Source: Portunus trituberculatus | Taxonomy: Eukaryota; Arthropoda; Malacostraca; Decapoda; Portunidae | NCBI RefSeq assembly: GCF_017591435.1 | Contig: NC_059304.1 | Location: forward strand, 25,808,826-25,872,825 | Direction of reading: 5' to 3' | DNA: 64,000 nucleotides | In this document: positions 1 to 17,648 of the stretch, in pieces | Layout of the letters: each line of letters opens with the position of its first letter | Numbering within the stretch: position 1 is the stretch's first letter | Notes under the pieces: generated by a model | What the model was told of the DNA's origin: nothing | Database searches by the model: none | Seen by the model: only the letters and a program-made list of their open reading frames with translations | Made by a program: the position numbers and the translations under genes

Positions 1-1199
1 TCTGGCGATAGGTCATTGGTAATTGTCACCCCAAGGTCTTTTTCTTCATGACTGGTTTTATGTCTTCATTTCCTATCTTGTACATACTCCTGATTCTTCT
101 TTCACTCTTGCCAAACTCTATTTTCTTGCATTTTGTCGTGTTGAACTCCATTTGCCATGTACAGCTCCATTTCCATATTCTGTCCAAGTCTTCCTGGAGT
201 AGTTCGCAATCTTTGTCACATCTCACTTTTCTTAACAATTTTGCATCGCCTGCAAATAGGCTCACATAACTGGACACCCCATCCACCATGTCATTTATGT
301 AGACCGCGAACATTACTGGTGCCAACACTGATCCCTGTGGAACTCCACTCTCCACCAAGCCCCATTCTGATGGTCTGTCCTTAATTATTGTTCTCATTTC
401 TCTTCCTACCAAAAAGTCTTCCATCCATTTTAGTAAACTGCCATGCACTCCTCCTACCATTTCAAGTTTCCAGATCAGTCTCCGTGTGGTACCTTATCAA
501 AGGCCTTTTTTAAATCCAGATATATTCCATCAGCCCAACCATCTCTTTCCTGTATTACATCTATCACCCTCGAATAGTAACATATCAGGTTTGTCGCATG
601 AACGCCCTTTTCTAAAACCAAATTGACACTCACAAAGTATGTCATTTTTCTCCAAGAAGTCTGTCCATCTATTCTTCACCACCCTCTCACACATCTTAGC
701 TACCACACTTGTAAGTGACACTGGTCTATAGTTCAATGGGTCTCTTGTTACCTGATTTATAGATTGGGACAATGTTAGCTCTTTTCCAGTCTTGGGGCAC
801 TACACCTTCCCTTAATGAGGCATCAATTACTTCACAAACTTTTTCTGCCAGTTGCTCCCTGCATTCTCTTAAAATCCATCCTGCTTTTCTCACTTCTAAA
901 CTCCCCATCATGTTCTTGATCTCCTCCACAGTTACTTGAAACTCCTTCATAATCCCTTTCTGTTCCATTACCAGTGGTTTGTCAAAAGCAGTACCCCTGC
1001 ATTCTCTTAAAATCCATCCTGATACCCCATCAGGTCCCACAGCTTTTCTCACTTCTAAACTCCCCATCATATTCTTGATCTCCTCCACAGTTACTTGAAA
1101 CTCCTTCATAATCCCTTTCTGTTCCATTACCAGTGGTTTGTCAAAAGCAGTCTCCTTTGTGAATACCTTCCGAAAGCATCCATTCATAGCCTCTGCCAT
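1..1199 (-). pseudogene. CR1/L2-like LINE reverse transcriptase, broken, running off the window start
   Basis: Read on the minus strand from 1199 to 1, three frames together give the linker and reverse transcriptase of a non-LTR retrotransposon. The order is a linker (VGPDGVSG), the block LNYRPVSLTSV, then QFGFRKGRSC, ESGVPQGSVLAP and YINDM. The catalytic block, normally FADDTK, reads FAGDAK here (about 240-265), so one metal-binding aspartate is replaced by glycine. Frame changes near 460-530 and 730-770 also break it. The 3' part of the element lies outside the window. The same family recurs many times further on. It cannot encode an active enzyme as it stands. The clade call (CR1/L2-like) rests on the C-terminal region seen in sister copies. 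Confidence 0.88.
859..1151 (-). repeat. Direct duplication inside the LINE linker
   Basis: 859-992 and 997-1151 are near-identical direct copies. Both start CTGCATTCTCTT and end CAAAAGCAGT. The first copy lacks 21 bp that encode the VGPDGVS stretch. The reading frame stays open across both copies, so the linker repeats the block around KNMMGSLEVRKA. This is most simply a local duplication after insertion, or one inherited from the source copy. Confidence 0.9.
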
Positions 1200-1984
1200 T
1201 TCCTGGGATCTTCACTCATTTGTTAGTGTGCAGTATATATTGTGAGCTTTATTATTATTAGTCTAGGGATTGGAATAATAGCAAACACTATGTGTGGAAT
1301 GCCTCCAGTATATGTAGGAGACTGCAAAGTAATGACAAAAATGCAAGAATTAAGCTGTGATTTTTTGGCTTTGACTGTCCAGCAAAATGGAATGTCTCAA
1401 CAAAACGGGGCCATTGTGGCCACTGAGATATGCCATCAGTGATTTTGGATAGAAAGACATGAAGTGTCCTATATGTAAATGATAAATAAATAATAACAAT
1501 CATGATAATAATAATAAATGATAGTAATATAATAATAATAATTATTATTATTATTATTATAACAAAAACAACAATAAGAAGAAAAAAACATTATACTCAC
1601 TATCACAATGTCCCTTAATGTTGGAAGGGATATTACAGCAAGGTTTCTCCAGCCTCATAGGAGATGGACTCAAGACTATAGTGAAAGTATGTAATTACAG
1701 AAATTATTTAATTATATTTTTGATATTTTATCTTATTATTTTGCTTATTTTATTTATGTAATGTGTTTTATTAATATAGGCAATAACTATTTAAATATGA
1801 TAATTTACATTTTTGGGGTTGTACGGGACACATATATAAAGGTCTTGGAAGGCATATCTGTTTTTCATATTCAATTTGAGGTTTATTACATGATCATTCG
1901 CTCTACAATTGTATTTTCAGGAATATAACCCAATTGTCTATCAGGGATTACCTTTAATTTCACACCATGTGTACGACCGCCGAA
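1200..1984. other. Gene-free AT-rich DNA
   Basis: I see no supported gene. Around 1500-1560 an (AAT)n run meets an (ATT)n run, giving a short palindromic AT-rich stretch able to form a hairpin. Confidence 0.6.
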
Positions 1985-2365
1985 CTGTATTGCATAGTGT
2001 ACAGGTCAACCCCTTCAACACGATGATGTGTATTTTGCGTCATCGGGGTGCTCTTGACATATCCGATGATGCACATATTGCATCATGGCTGCTTTCTACT
2101 AAGATGGTGTGTTTTCTTTCCCGGATACTGTATGAGATCTCTCAGAATGTAGGTTGTACATGATATAATGGCATACTTGGCTTTCATCATTATTACAAAG
2201 GTGCATAACTCTCTTATATAAGGATAAGTATTGATGTGCCATGCTGGAAATAATTATTTTATTTTGGGATTTTTTTATGGTACCAGTAGATAAGTTTACC
2301 ATAAAAATCAACATTTCCTCTTGTTTGTCATCTTCAGAAAATGGCCTTGAGAAGGCAGGCTATAA
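1985..2365 (-). repeat. Dispersed repeat, copy 1 (inverted relative to 21240-21725)
   Basis: The reverse complement matches 21240-21725 over several blocks: ACCTACATTCTGA, AAACACACCATCT, the CGGATRTGT block and GTGTTGAAGG. The type of element is not clear and no coding signal is seen. This copy lacks the LINE-like insertion found in the other one, so it serves as the empty site. Confidence 0.65.
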
Positions 2366-2781
2366 TTTTTTTTATTTGTGTGGGTTTTTTTCTTATTGTA
2401 CATACCTATTATGAAAAATCACTTATCATCATCATTATTTCTGTAGTGGAGAGAGAGATAGAGAGAGAGCTGTCTCTCAGTCTGTTGAGGCAGGAAATAT
2501 GAGGTTGTTAAAGCAGTTCATCATAGAAGGCAGAGTGACAGCATAGACAGAATGGTTAGAGGTAAGGAAAAGGTGAAGTCTGCTGTGCGTATCACCAAGA
2601 CTGTCAGGAATATGAGTAGGATGCTGCATTGATTGCTCTAGATCATGGAGGTTAGTAAAGTTAAAAGCTAGTTCACCTGGTTGGTCAGTGAAGGCTAAAC
2701 TAATGGTGAACACTGAAACCTTCAAAATGGAGATCTCCGTGAAAAGAGAGTTAGGATGTAGTACTCCACTTTAGAAGTCAA

Positions 2782-2855
<74 letters not shown>

Positions 2856-3583
2856 GAGTAGTTAAGTGAGAGGTATACAGCACAGATTGAGTTTAATTTA
2901 AAAATGACTAAACTAGATGGTAGAAAATTTGCAGAATTAATCGAGTAGGCACAAGAGCAAGTCATGTTGTCAGCTTTGGATTGGATTGAGAATTGAATCC
3001 AATTTATTTGATGTTTTTTGGGCCATATATGCCCATATTTTTTGCTTGCTGGTGTATTTATAGATTATGCTTCACTAGCTCATTTACTCAGTATTATGTG
3101 TATATTATATGTTTTTATGCACTCGTGGAATGGGACTACAGGAATGAATATTGCTCATTATGAGAATATACCATATTTGATGGCTCATAAGTGCACCTTT
3201 TTCTCCAAATAAAGTCTCAGGAAATGACCCTGCATCCTATGAGGCCAAGGTTCAGTATTGAAACAGTGGTTGGTGGCAACAAAGGCTCAAAAATTAAACC
3301 CCAGACATCTTTGCAGATGTAAACAAAGTGATGATAGATACAACACCTCAAAGCAACTCTTTCTTTCAAGGTACTAATATATGATAGGTTACACTTACTG
3401 GTAATTCACATAGAATGACACCAGTCAGGAAAAATTTGACAAGTGACCATGCACCATGCATTGCATGAACCAAAACAAATGCGGTTAGTGTTGGTGATCT
3501 TGCTCTTGACTCAGGAAAGCGTCCCTGCATTCTGTAGCATGATGCCAATATTACTCCTTGAGATAAGACACACTTTTATACAA
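2366..3583. other. Gene-free DNA with one TA microsatellite
   Basis: The stretch contains a GA-rich patch (about 2446-2470) and a (TA)n tract at 2786-2850. I see no gene, RNA or transposon end. Confidence 0.6.
2786..2850. repeat. (TA)n microsatellite
   Basis: About 65 bp of uninterrupted TA dinucleotide. Confidence 0.98.
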
Positions 3584-4041
3584 TTAACCCTTACAATCCC
3601 GCATTAATTCTGGTTATCCCCCCCGAGCCCGCATTTGTGAGGGAAAATTTTTTTTTTTCTAAACATTAATTAGTCTTAAGATATGCAAATTTAAGATGAA
3701 AATAAATGGGAAAAGACACCAAGAAAAATTATTTCAACACTTACAGCTAGAGAAGTGATGTGAAAGTCGAGATGTTGACGATGATCCCCTACAAAGTCAC
3801 ACCACCAGAGATGTGACAATACGGTGTAAATTTGATATATTATGTTAGTTTTACTTCACTTTTCACAGTTGATTTGTAATTTAGACTCACAACTCGAAGA
3901 TAATTGATGGCTAGTGAAATGGCAACAGTAATGCGCCTTTTTCAATATGAAATGAGGAGGGAAAACTTATGCCGTAAATATATGTGAACAGGCATTTTGT
4001 CCACAAGCCTACATATATGTGTACGGGACAGTAAGGGTTAA
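3584..4041. mobile_element. piggyBac-like MITE with TTAA target duplication
   Basis: The element begins TTAACCCTTACAATCCCG and ends with the inverted match to TTAACCCTTACTGTCCCG. TTAA lies at both outer edges (3584-3587 and 4038-4041). A TTAA duplication plus termini starting CCCT is the hallmark of the piggyBac superfamily. The 458-bp interior is AT-rich with no open frame, so it is a non-autonomous element needing a transposase from elsewhere. Only the outermost ~15 bp are clearly inverted. Confidence 0.8.
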
Positions 4042-7850
<3,809 letters not shown>

Positions 7851-8375
7851 ATGTGCACAAAATTACTGCTGTCACACACCTGTCATTGAAAAATTCTCAT
7901 TATAAAATCACATGGTAGTTGAATTTCTCTATTTACTTTTATTGGGAAGTAGTTCTTCACAAATTTCCCCAATTTATCCATCCACTTTAGCTCCTAATTG
8001 TTCACAATGAGGTACTGTACTTGGCAGCATATAGGGCACATCTCTTTCCAGTACTTTTCCTACCCTAACTGCATGCATCATCATTTTATTGCTGGTGTTA
8101 TTATCGTTACCAGTATTATCATTTTAAAAATGAATTATCGTAAGAATGAAAACCTGTGTGGCTGTGATGCATGTTTACAGACATCAGCTGATCAGTACTC
8201 TGACTCAATGTCATCTAGTGGTGAGGAGTAAGAACAAGTTCATGATCATAACAAAACACATCAATATCATCACTGTTATGGCAACAGAAGGAAAAGATTG
8301 AGCTATTCAACCTCGTACAAACTACAAGTGGTAGATTATGCCAAGGAGCATGGGAATAGAGCAGCAGCAAGGGCT
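7851..8375. other. Gene-free DNA
   Basis: No supported gene or repeat. Confidence 0.55.
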
Positions 8376-8572
8376 TTAACCCTATAATGGAAAAATGCCC
8401 AATTTCACTCACACTAATTGTGTCATGACTCCATTTGGACCCACTGCAAAAATATTGAAAAAAAGATATATGGATCATCTTTATTGAGTTACGCTTGATC
8501 AGATTTGAAAAAGAAGACATCTTGTCAGATGATGAAAGTAAAAACATACAAATTTATGTTTTTATAAAAAAA

Positions 8573-8653
<81 letters not shown>

Positions 8654-9555
8654 AAGTGACTGCCATATAGTGTATAAATAAGAATTCTTTGGTGAGAAAA
8701 GTAAGAAAATTGAATATTCTCTAACTAAAATGGTTGTTCTTTCTAAGAAATAGTGTGTAATTCCTAATTTGCTTCCCAATTGTGGTGCTCTGACTAAATG
8801 AAAATGAACAATTTTTGTTTCTGATTTTGATAAATAAACAGGTAAATAAACAGAACATGCATACTCACATGGTTTATCATAATAACTTTTGCTTAAACAT
8901 ATTACTGGAACCATTATCTCATAATAATTTATGAATTGTATGCTCTCCATCCCGATTGTGGTGCTGTGAACAAAACAAAGATGATTCCTGAAGATGCGAT
9001 TTCTGTAAATAAACAAGTCAGCTGTGACTTGTTCATAGGCTTCAGTGAATGTTATTTCACCAGTGAGATCTACTGTTTCCTCAGCCAACAGCTGCTGTAT
9101 TCTCTCATCAGACAATCCACAGGGATGCCATATGTCAAACTTACCTATCAAAGAAACCAGAAGAAAAAATAATCATAACTAATACATACATGTAGAACAA
9201 GAGAACAACTGTAGCAGGATTCTTATCAAATCTCAGTGAACATATGTAGCTTGAGTTAGAGGTACTACAGGCCTGTATATCACATATACAGGCCCATAAA
9301 CAATGTTTTCCTCCCTATGTATGTTCATGAGATAATATTTCATAAACGGACCTTGTGGGTCAACCTAGCCTTTATGTAGGAAGGAAAGAGCATCACCAGC
9401 AAGGATCCCATCTGTCCTCCTCTAGATCCGATGACCAATAGACACTCAACTGAGACCCATGGACATTGGAGCCAGATGTGCATGAAAAATGTGCGCTTTT
9501 TCAAAACCACCAATTTGTGCTTCCATATGGAGTCACATTCTTGTTTAAGGGTTAA
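8376..9555 (-). mobile_element. piggyBac-like non-autonomous element, copy 1
   Basis: The element is bounded by TTAACCCTATAATGG on the left and AAGGGTTAA on the right, with TTAA at 8376-8379 and 9552-9555. It is about 1.18 kb, including a (TA)n tract at about 8577-8650 that the sister copy lacks. 12464-13603 is the same element in the opposite orientation. On the minus strand it contains a short, strongly conserved coding-like block (8981-9151). TTAA duplication and CCCT-type ends fit the piggyBac superfamily. No complete transposase is present. Confidence 0.82.
8981..9151 (-). pseudogene. Conserved exon-like peptide in a piggyBac-like element, copy 1
   Basis: On the minus strand the peptide starts MIGKFDIWHPCGLSDE and continues through IQQLLAEE, VDLTGEITFT and AYEQVTADL. 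A pyrimidine-rich stretch (TTCTTCTGGTTTCTTTGATAG) lies just upstream, resembling a splice acceptor; GATAGGTAAGT could equally be read as a donor. The opposite copy at 12870 encodes almost the same peptide. The block could be a remnant transposase exon, since helix-like LSDExIxxLL segments occur near the N-terminus of piggyBac proteins. That similarity is too short to be sure, so the function is unknown. Confidence 0.5.
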
Positions 9556-11984
9556 GGCCACCACCTACAGAAAAAATTATATGTCTAGTGACAGCAAGAC
9601 CATTTGAAAAGCACAAGGAAAGATAAATGTTTACCACTTGTGTAATGTGATGCTAGATTGCTTTCAACAGTATATGCTTAGACACACTAAAATCTTTTTG
9701 TTGAAATGGGTGTTTCTTACTACCCATGTCCTTTATGGCATTAAATACACTGAATAAAATGCATTAAAATTTATGTTGCTATTATGATTCTTGATTAAAA
9801 AAATTTTCTGCTGTATTATTATTTATTTTTATACTATTATATGGCATAAAAGTTGGGCAAAAAGTGACAAAAAAATGACAGGTACATCATGCATTCCTAA
9901 CTGTTGCGTATTGTGCCACCCATAGTACATTTGCTTGCATACACAAAAAAAAATTTCCATATTTTTCAAACCTCTTTTTCTTTTGATTTAGTATATATTA
10001 TTTTATTCATGCTAACCAAGGATGTAATTAAAGTATGACAATCAAAGCATTTAGTTAATTGAGCTAGATTTGGCCTTATAATCGTATATTTTTAAACCTA
10101 TTACATCAAAAATTAAATTTTCATTTGTTACTCATAACTCATGATATCCTTCACAGCCCTTGAGAGCCGCTATATAACTGGTTCACCCTCTATTGCATAA
10201 TTTTCATTTCATTGATAGCTTATTGATTGAAAATTCATTGAAAATTTTTATAAAAGAAGTGCTTCTTGATTGCAATACATATTGCATCATGTGAAGGTGA
10301 TGAACATTGGTAAAAATCTAAGGAGTAACTCAAGTCTTTCTCGAGACATTACTCTGGATGCAGAGTTGCCTACATATATGTTTTTCTTTGAACAGTACAG
10401 AGAAATCTCAGGCAATGCAACAATTCCCATGTAAATCATCAGACCTATGAATTTTTGTCATTTTCCAAGATTTCAGCCTAGATCCTTGAGTGACATGTGA
10501 AATCCCAATTTTTCTATTGAGTATACCTATTAGTTTGTGTTACAATTAGGACAAAATTTCATTTGTGTCATACCAGTCTATGGGAGATGTGAGAGTACAT
10601 GGATCAGGAGTGAGTTGTTCTTTCCCTGTAAATGGAAATTACTAAAGTTTAGAATGTACTGACGCAATGTGTTGTGAGAACATGTTTGTAATAGTAGGTT
10701 GAGCCACATATGGTACACAAGGAGCGTGCTCCACTGGTGGCGCACAACGCAATAGCATAAATTCAGAAAAAGTCTATGGCCTAGTGGAACACAGGTGGGG
10801 CATGAGTTTTATTGTATTATTGGCAACTCATAAGCAGGGAGAAACTACTCATCTCCTTTCAAATCCGTGGGTAGCGCGGTACTGACACTGCGCTGAGTTG
10901 AACCAAACGCAACAGGGAAGAAGCGGCAGGAAATCCAAACACGATTAATGTGTTAATTATTATATCTCACCATATAGTTAGTAGTTTTCTCAACTGTAAC
11001 AATTCTAGAAACAATATTAAATATGGTACCAAAAGCCACATTTGCCCTAAGGATCATGAATTCCCTGTCATAGATCATTTCTTCCCTCACATATTGTCTT
11101 CAGGTCTTCCCATCTTTGTTTAGTTGTTACATCTTAGATTTGCTTCTGAGTCTTTCACCCTCCTATCTCATGTGCAAATTCATCATTTGTTTTGGTCTAC
11201 TTGCACTTCTTATCACCACCTCATTAAACCAAGCATTTTGTGTTATCATTCTGCCCATCTTTTTTTTTTTTCCAATGTCTACACTAGATTATAAGTATCT
11301 CACACACACACTCAGAATTTGCTTTATTCCCTAACAATTGCCATTTATTGATCTGCAAGCTTTTTGTCTCGATTTCCTGCATCTATGTACTATTCTTAAT
11401 CACACTGTTGCTTCTGCTACAGGACCCTTGTTCACAAAGATTGTTAGCATTGTGCTCACAGTTCTGCTTAAAGTTGTGTTTATCTTCAAAATATTGTTGT
11501 CAGATCAAGTATAAAACTTGAACTTGGAAGCAAAAACCATATAGAGGGTACTATAAAACACTAAAATATTACTTGATTTTCATGAATATTTTTAGTGCAA
11601 TGATTTTACATTTTTGTATTAAAGAAAAAAAAAAAAAAGAACTTAAGCTTCAATTTTATAAGGATTTGATTGCACGATCACAACACTTCCAGTCATTACC
11701 TTCAGTTCATTCCTGCCCTTTTTATTTAGTATGAAGAAGCGGATAACTCAAAGGGCTTTAAAAGCCAATAGTATTACAAGGAAACCACATTGTTGACAAG
11801 ACTTTCCATCCTTGTTCAGTCAGTGTATGAGGGATGAAGTTGCTTGAAAAGTTTATTTAATCCTACATTCATTTAGTAACACACAAAGAAAAGCTGCATG
11901 GATCTTTTCAACCAAGAAAGTAAATGAAATGCACAACAACAATTCTTCTTTCTTCTTCTTCTTCTTCTTTTGACCCCCTTTTGC
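9556..11984. other. Gene-free AT-rich DNA
   Basis: No supported gene. A poly-A tract near 11625-11638 and a TTC-rich run near 11946-11968 are the only clear low-complexity patches. A GC-richer stretch at about 10720-10930 has no recognisable identity. Confidence 0.55.
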
Positions 11985-12275
11985 TTGTGTGTTGCTTTCA
12001 CCACAATATTTGTATTTCCACCCCTCTATTGCCTGCTATAATGGATATCATATCTTTGTATTCATATACGATCATACCACAAGGATCACCTTGACTCCGT
12101 GGCACTGACTGATAGTTCAAAGATGCTCAGCTGTTCCATCTCACACTCCTCACTCCTCAGTCTGGAGCTAACCTGCACTGTGAGTGGATTGTTTCTCTGC
12201 ATTTTCACATTGTATCCTATACCATGGTATCCAAACATACCTCACAAGAAAGTAATTCCAAGAAATCAAGGAAGA
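11985..12275 (+). repeat. Partial copy of the palindrome-bearing repeat family
   Basis: The blocks CTATAATGGATATCATATC, GTATTCATATACG and CACCTTGACTCCGTGGC match one arm of the palindrome at 40290-41005. The next part (GGAGCTAACC...ACTGTGAGTG) matches 15860-15930. Only half of the family is present, so there is no palindrome here. Confidence 0.7.
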
Positions 12276-12463
12276 CTGTAATCATTCAAAAGAATGTATT
12301 AATACTATATTTTTAAGGTTTCAGTAACAAAATCCCCAAAAATAGGTAGACTTTTCCCAGTGACCAGGAACATAACCCCCACATTTCCATTTTCTATGGG
12401 AAAATTTTGTTTCAATAACATGAATTTGAATAACATGACACCTCCAGGAATGCAATCCTCTCA

Positions 12464-13603
12464 TCAACCTTTAAATGGGAACGTGACTCCACCTGGAGTC
12501 AAGAGTTAGTGGTTTCGTAAAAGTGCGCCATTTCTCATGCACACCTGGCTCTAAAGTCTATGGGTCTGAGTCTAGTGTCTGTTGGTGATCAGATCTAGAG
12601 GAGGACAGACAACCTCCTTGCCTGTAATGCTCTTTCCTTCCAAGGTAGAGGCTGTGATGCCAGGTGGACCCACAAAATCCGTTTATGAAATATTAACTCA
12701 TGAAAATACGTAGAGGAGAAAACATTGTTTATAGGCCTGCATATGTGATATACAAGACTGTAGTACCTCTAACTCACTATGTTCACTGGGATTTGATAAG
12801 AGTCCTGCTACAGTTGTTCTCTTGTTCTACATGTGTGTAATAGTTTTTAGTACTTTTCTTCTGGTTTCTTTGATAGGTAAATTTGACAAGTCACATCCCT
12901 GTGGATTGTCTGATGAGAGAATACAGCAGCTGTTGGCTGAGGAAACAGTAGATCTCACTGGTGAAATAACATTCACCAAAGCCTATGAACAAGTCACAGC
13001 TGACTTGGTTATTTATAGAAAATCACATTTTGAGGAATCATGTTTGGTTTGTTTACAGCACCACAATCGGGATGGAGAGCATACAATTTAAAAATTATTT
13101 TGAAATAATGGTTTTAGTAATATGCTCAAGGAAAATTTATCATGATAAACCATGTTGTGAGTATGCATGTTCTGTTTATTTGTTTATTTACCTGTTTATT
13201 TATCAAAATCAGGAACAAAAATTGTTCATTTCCATTTAGTCAGAGCACCAAAATTGGGAAGCAAATTAGGAATTACACAATATTTCTTTGAAAGAACACC
13301 CTTTTTAGTTAGAGAATATTCAATTTTCTTACTTTTTATTTCCAAAGAATTTTTATTTATACACTATATGGCAGTGACTATTTTCAATATTTGTTTTTTT
13401 AATAAATCATGAAAATTAAATATAAACATAATTTTGTATGTTTTTACTTTATCGTCCAACAAGATGTTTACTTTTTCAAATCTAATCAAGTGTAACTCAA
13501 TAAAGATGATCCATATATATTTTTTTTCAATATTTTTGCAGTGGGTCCAAATGGAGTCATGACACAATTAGTGTGTGAAATTGGGCATTTCCATTAGGGT
13601 TAA
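12464..13603 (+). mobile_element. piggyBac-like non-autonomous element, copy 2
   Basis: This is the inverted counterpart of 8376-9555 along its whole length. The right boundary is intact (AGGGTTAA at 13596-13603). The left boundary has decayed to TCAACCTTTAAATGGG at 12464. It lacks the long (TA)n tract found in copy 1. By eye the outer regions agree at roughly 80-85%, while the core coding-like block agrees far better. Confidence 0.8.
12870..13040 (+). pseudogene. Conserved exon-like peptide in a piggyBac-like element, copy 2
   Basis: It encodes LIGKFDKSHPCGLSDE, then IQQLLAEE, VDLTGEITFT, AYEQVTADL. The stretch from CATCCCTGTGGATTG to CACAGCTGACTTG differs from copy 1 at only a few bases, although flanking DNA is clearly more divergent. 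The same pyrimidine-rich stretch ending TTGATAG precedes it. The open frame ends soon after the conserved block, so it is an exon or a fragment and not a whole protein. Confidence 0.5.
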
Positions 13604-13610
13604 TTGAGAG

Positions 13611-13615
13611 TTGAC

Positions 13616-13712
<97 letters not shown>
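13611..13712. repeat. (TA)n(CA)n microsatellite
   Basis: TA repeats at about 13622-13697, then CA to 13712. It directly borders the TIR element at 13713. Confidence 0.95.

Positions 13713-15396
<1,684 letters not shown>

Positions 15397-15458
<62 letters not shown>
15397..15458. repeat. (TA)n microsatellite
   Basis: About 62 bp of TA directly bordering the right end of the Tigger-like element. Confidence 0.97.
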
Positions 15459-15461
<3 letters not shown>

Positions 15462-15488
15462 GAATCTCTAACAGTGTACATTTTGTTC

Positions 15489-15785
15489 AGGAGGCAGTAC
15501 CCCAGTGGATAAGGTGGTGAGCGTGGGATCAGGTAGATATCCACGCGAAGGTTCAAATCCCACCACGTATCACTTTGATACTTCACCATTTGTCGAATGG
15601 TTTAAAGTTACCTACATGTCACCATGACACCCAAATGTGCTTTGGTGATGATATTGGCCCTATTATGGGTACCACTATAAATGAAATTGCCTGCACCACT
15701 AATGGGTGGAAGCTTGACAGCACTGCCAATACTCTTCAAGTTACCTTCAACAGGTGCTATAAGCAAGGACATAAAAAAAAATCAT
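15489..15785 (+). repeat. tRNA-derived SINE, family 1
   Basis: The head has Pol III promoter boxes: an A-box-like CAGTGGATAAGGTGG and a B box GGTTCAAATCCCACC about 45 bp later. The body continues through CTACATGTCACCATG and AATGGGTGGAAG and ends in an A-rich tail at about 15775-15783. The reverse-strand sister copy is at 50638-50977. The source tRNA is not certain because the anticodon arm has decayed. Confidence 0.82.
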
Positions 15786-15829
15786 GTTCATTTTATGCAA
15801 TTTTCACATTATGTTATCCCTTCAGGAAT

Positions 15830-16150
15830 ATATCCCTCACCATCAGCCATCACCGATTGGCGGAGCTAACCCGTACTGTGAGTGAATTGTTTTTCTGCAT
15901 TTTCACTTTGTGTCTAATACTATGGCATCCAAGAGTGATGTGGTAAGGCTTGTAAAAAGCTAATAGAAATGTTTTTATGAACCTAAATGTGTATATGAGA
16001 TAGTAACACTTTCTCGGGAGATGGTTTTACTGGGAACCTGCTAGCAACCTCATTACCCTGGTAACAGTATTTCCTTTTGTGTTCATGGATACCATTTCTT
16101 GGGTGGAAGTTGCTCTGCTCACTGTTAAGTTTCTTGGATCATAGCCCAGT
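15830..16150 (-). repeat. Copy of the palindrome-bearing repeat family
   Basis: The stretch GCTTGTAAAAAGCTAATAGAAATGT followed by GTAACAC and then GGATACCATTTC...AAGTTTCTTGGATC is the inverted match of 20590-20800 and 40170-40370. The segment at 15930 reads ATGGCATCCAAGAGTGATGTG, which resembles the start of a short protein, but no open frame follows. Confidence 0.65.
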
Positions 16151-16249
16151 GCGGTTCCCACCAGAAGCACTGTGGGTGCATGTGACGTCATTGAGTCAAG
16201 TTAACCTGTGTTAAAACAAATAAATTGCATCATTTGATCATATCTCCTT

Positions 16250-16345
16250 CACCCTTAAACGCAAATGCCTAATTTCACTCACACTAATTGTATCCTGATT
16301 CCATTTAGACTCACTGCAAAAATATTGAAAAAAAATAAATAAATA
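16250..16345 (-). mobile_element. End fragment of the piggyBac-like element, third copy
   Basis: CCTAATTTCACTCACACTAATTG followed by CTGATTCCATTTAGACTCACTGCAAAAATATTGAAAAAAA matches the left end of 8376-9555 and the right end of 12464-13603. It breaks off at the A/T-rich run leading into (TA)n at 16352. The TTAACCC terminus has decayed to ACCCTTAAAC. Confidence 0.78.
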
Positions 16346-16348
16346 AAA

Positions 16349-16351
<3 letters not shown>

Positions 16352-16414
<63 letters not shown>
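16352..16414. repeat. (TA)n microsatellite
   Basis: TA tract preceded by a short AAAT-rich run. Confidence 0.95.
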
Positions 16415-17117
<703 letters not shown>

Positions 17118-17648
17118 CAGGCAACCTCCTCTTAACGAAGGGGTTACGTTCTTAAAAAAACCTTCGTTAAGCGAAACTTCGTTAAGCGAACCGATTATAA
17201 CAAGTTTAACCCCTGACTTGAACTTCCATTGAGAGTAAACAAAGTGAGAGTGCATCATAGTACAGTGAAAGGTTTAATGAAAGTAAAGATTATGAAGTTG
17301 AACATTTAGGCAGTTCAATTTAAGTCATTATAATGTACACTAATGTATGTACATACATAACTTTATAATGTTGATGGTCTTAAATTTATGAAGGGAGGGA
17401 GAGTGAAACGGGAAAGACACTAACCGGCAACCTGTGGAATGTAACAAAAGGTGCATCATTGTATCACATACAAAACTTATGTACCACATTTCCCCAAGGC
17501 TTTCCATTTTATCCATTGTAATCACGATTTCAGGTGGTTCTTTTAGCTTGCAAGGAAGATATGGTCTCACCAGCCTTCTTAATAGAGTCTGCTGACTTGA
17601 AAATAGTAGAGACAGTAGATGGAGTCAAGATAGTGGCAAGGAATGCTA

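Noticed and set aside
10720..10930. A GC-richer island as a promoter
   Set aside because: No CpG enrichment, TATA-initiator arrangement or adjacent gene could be supported by eye.
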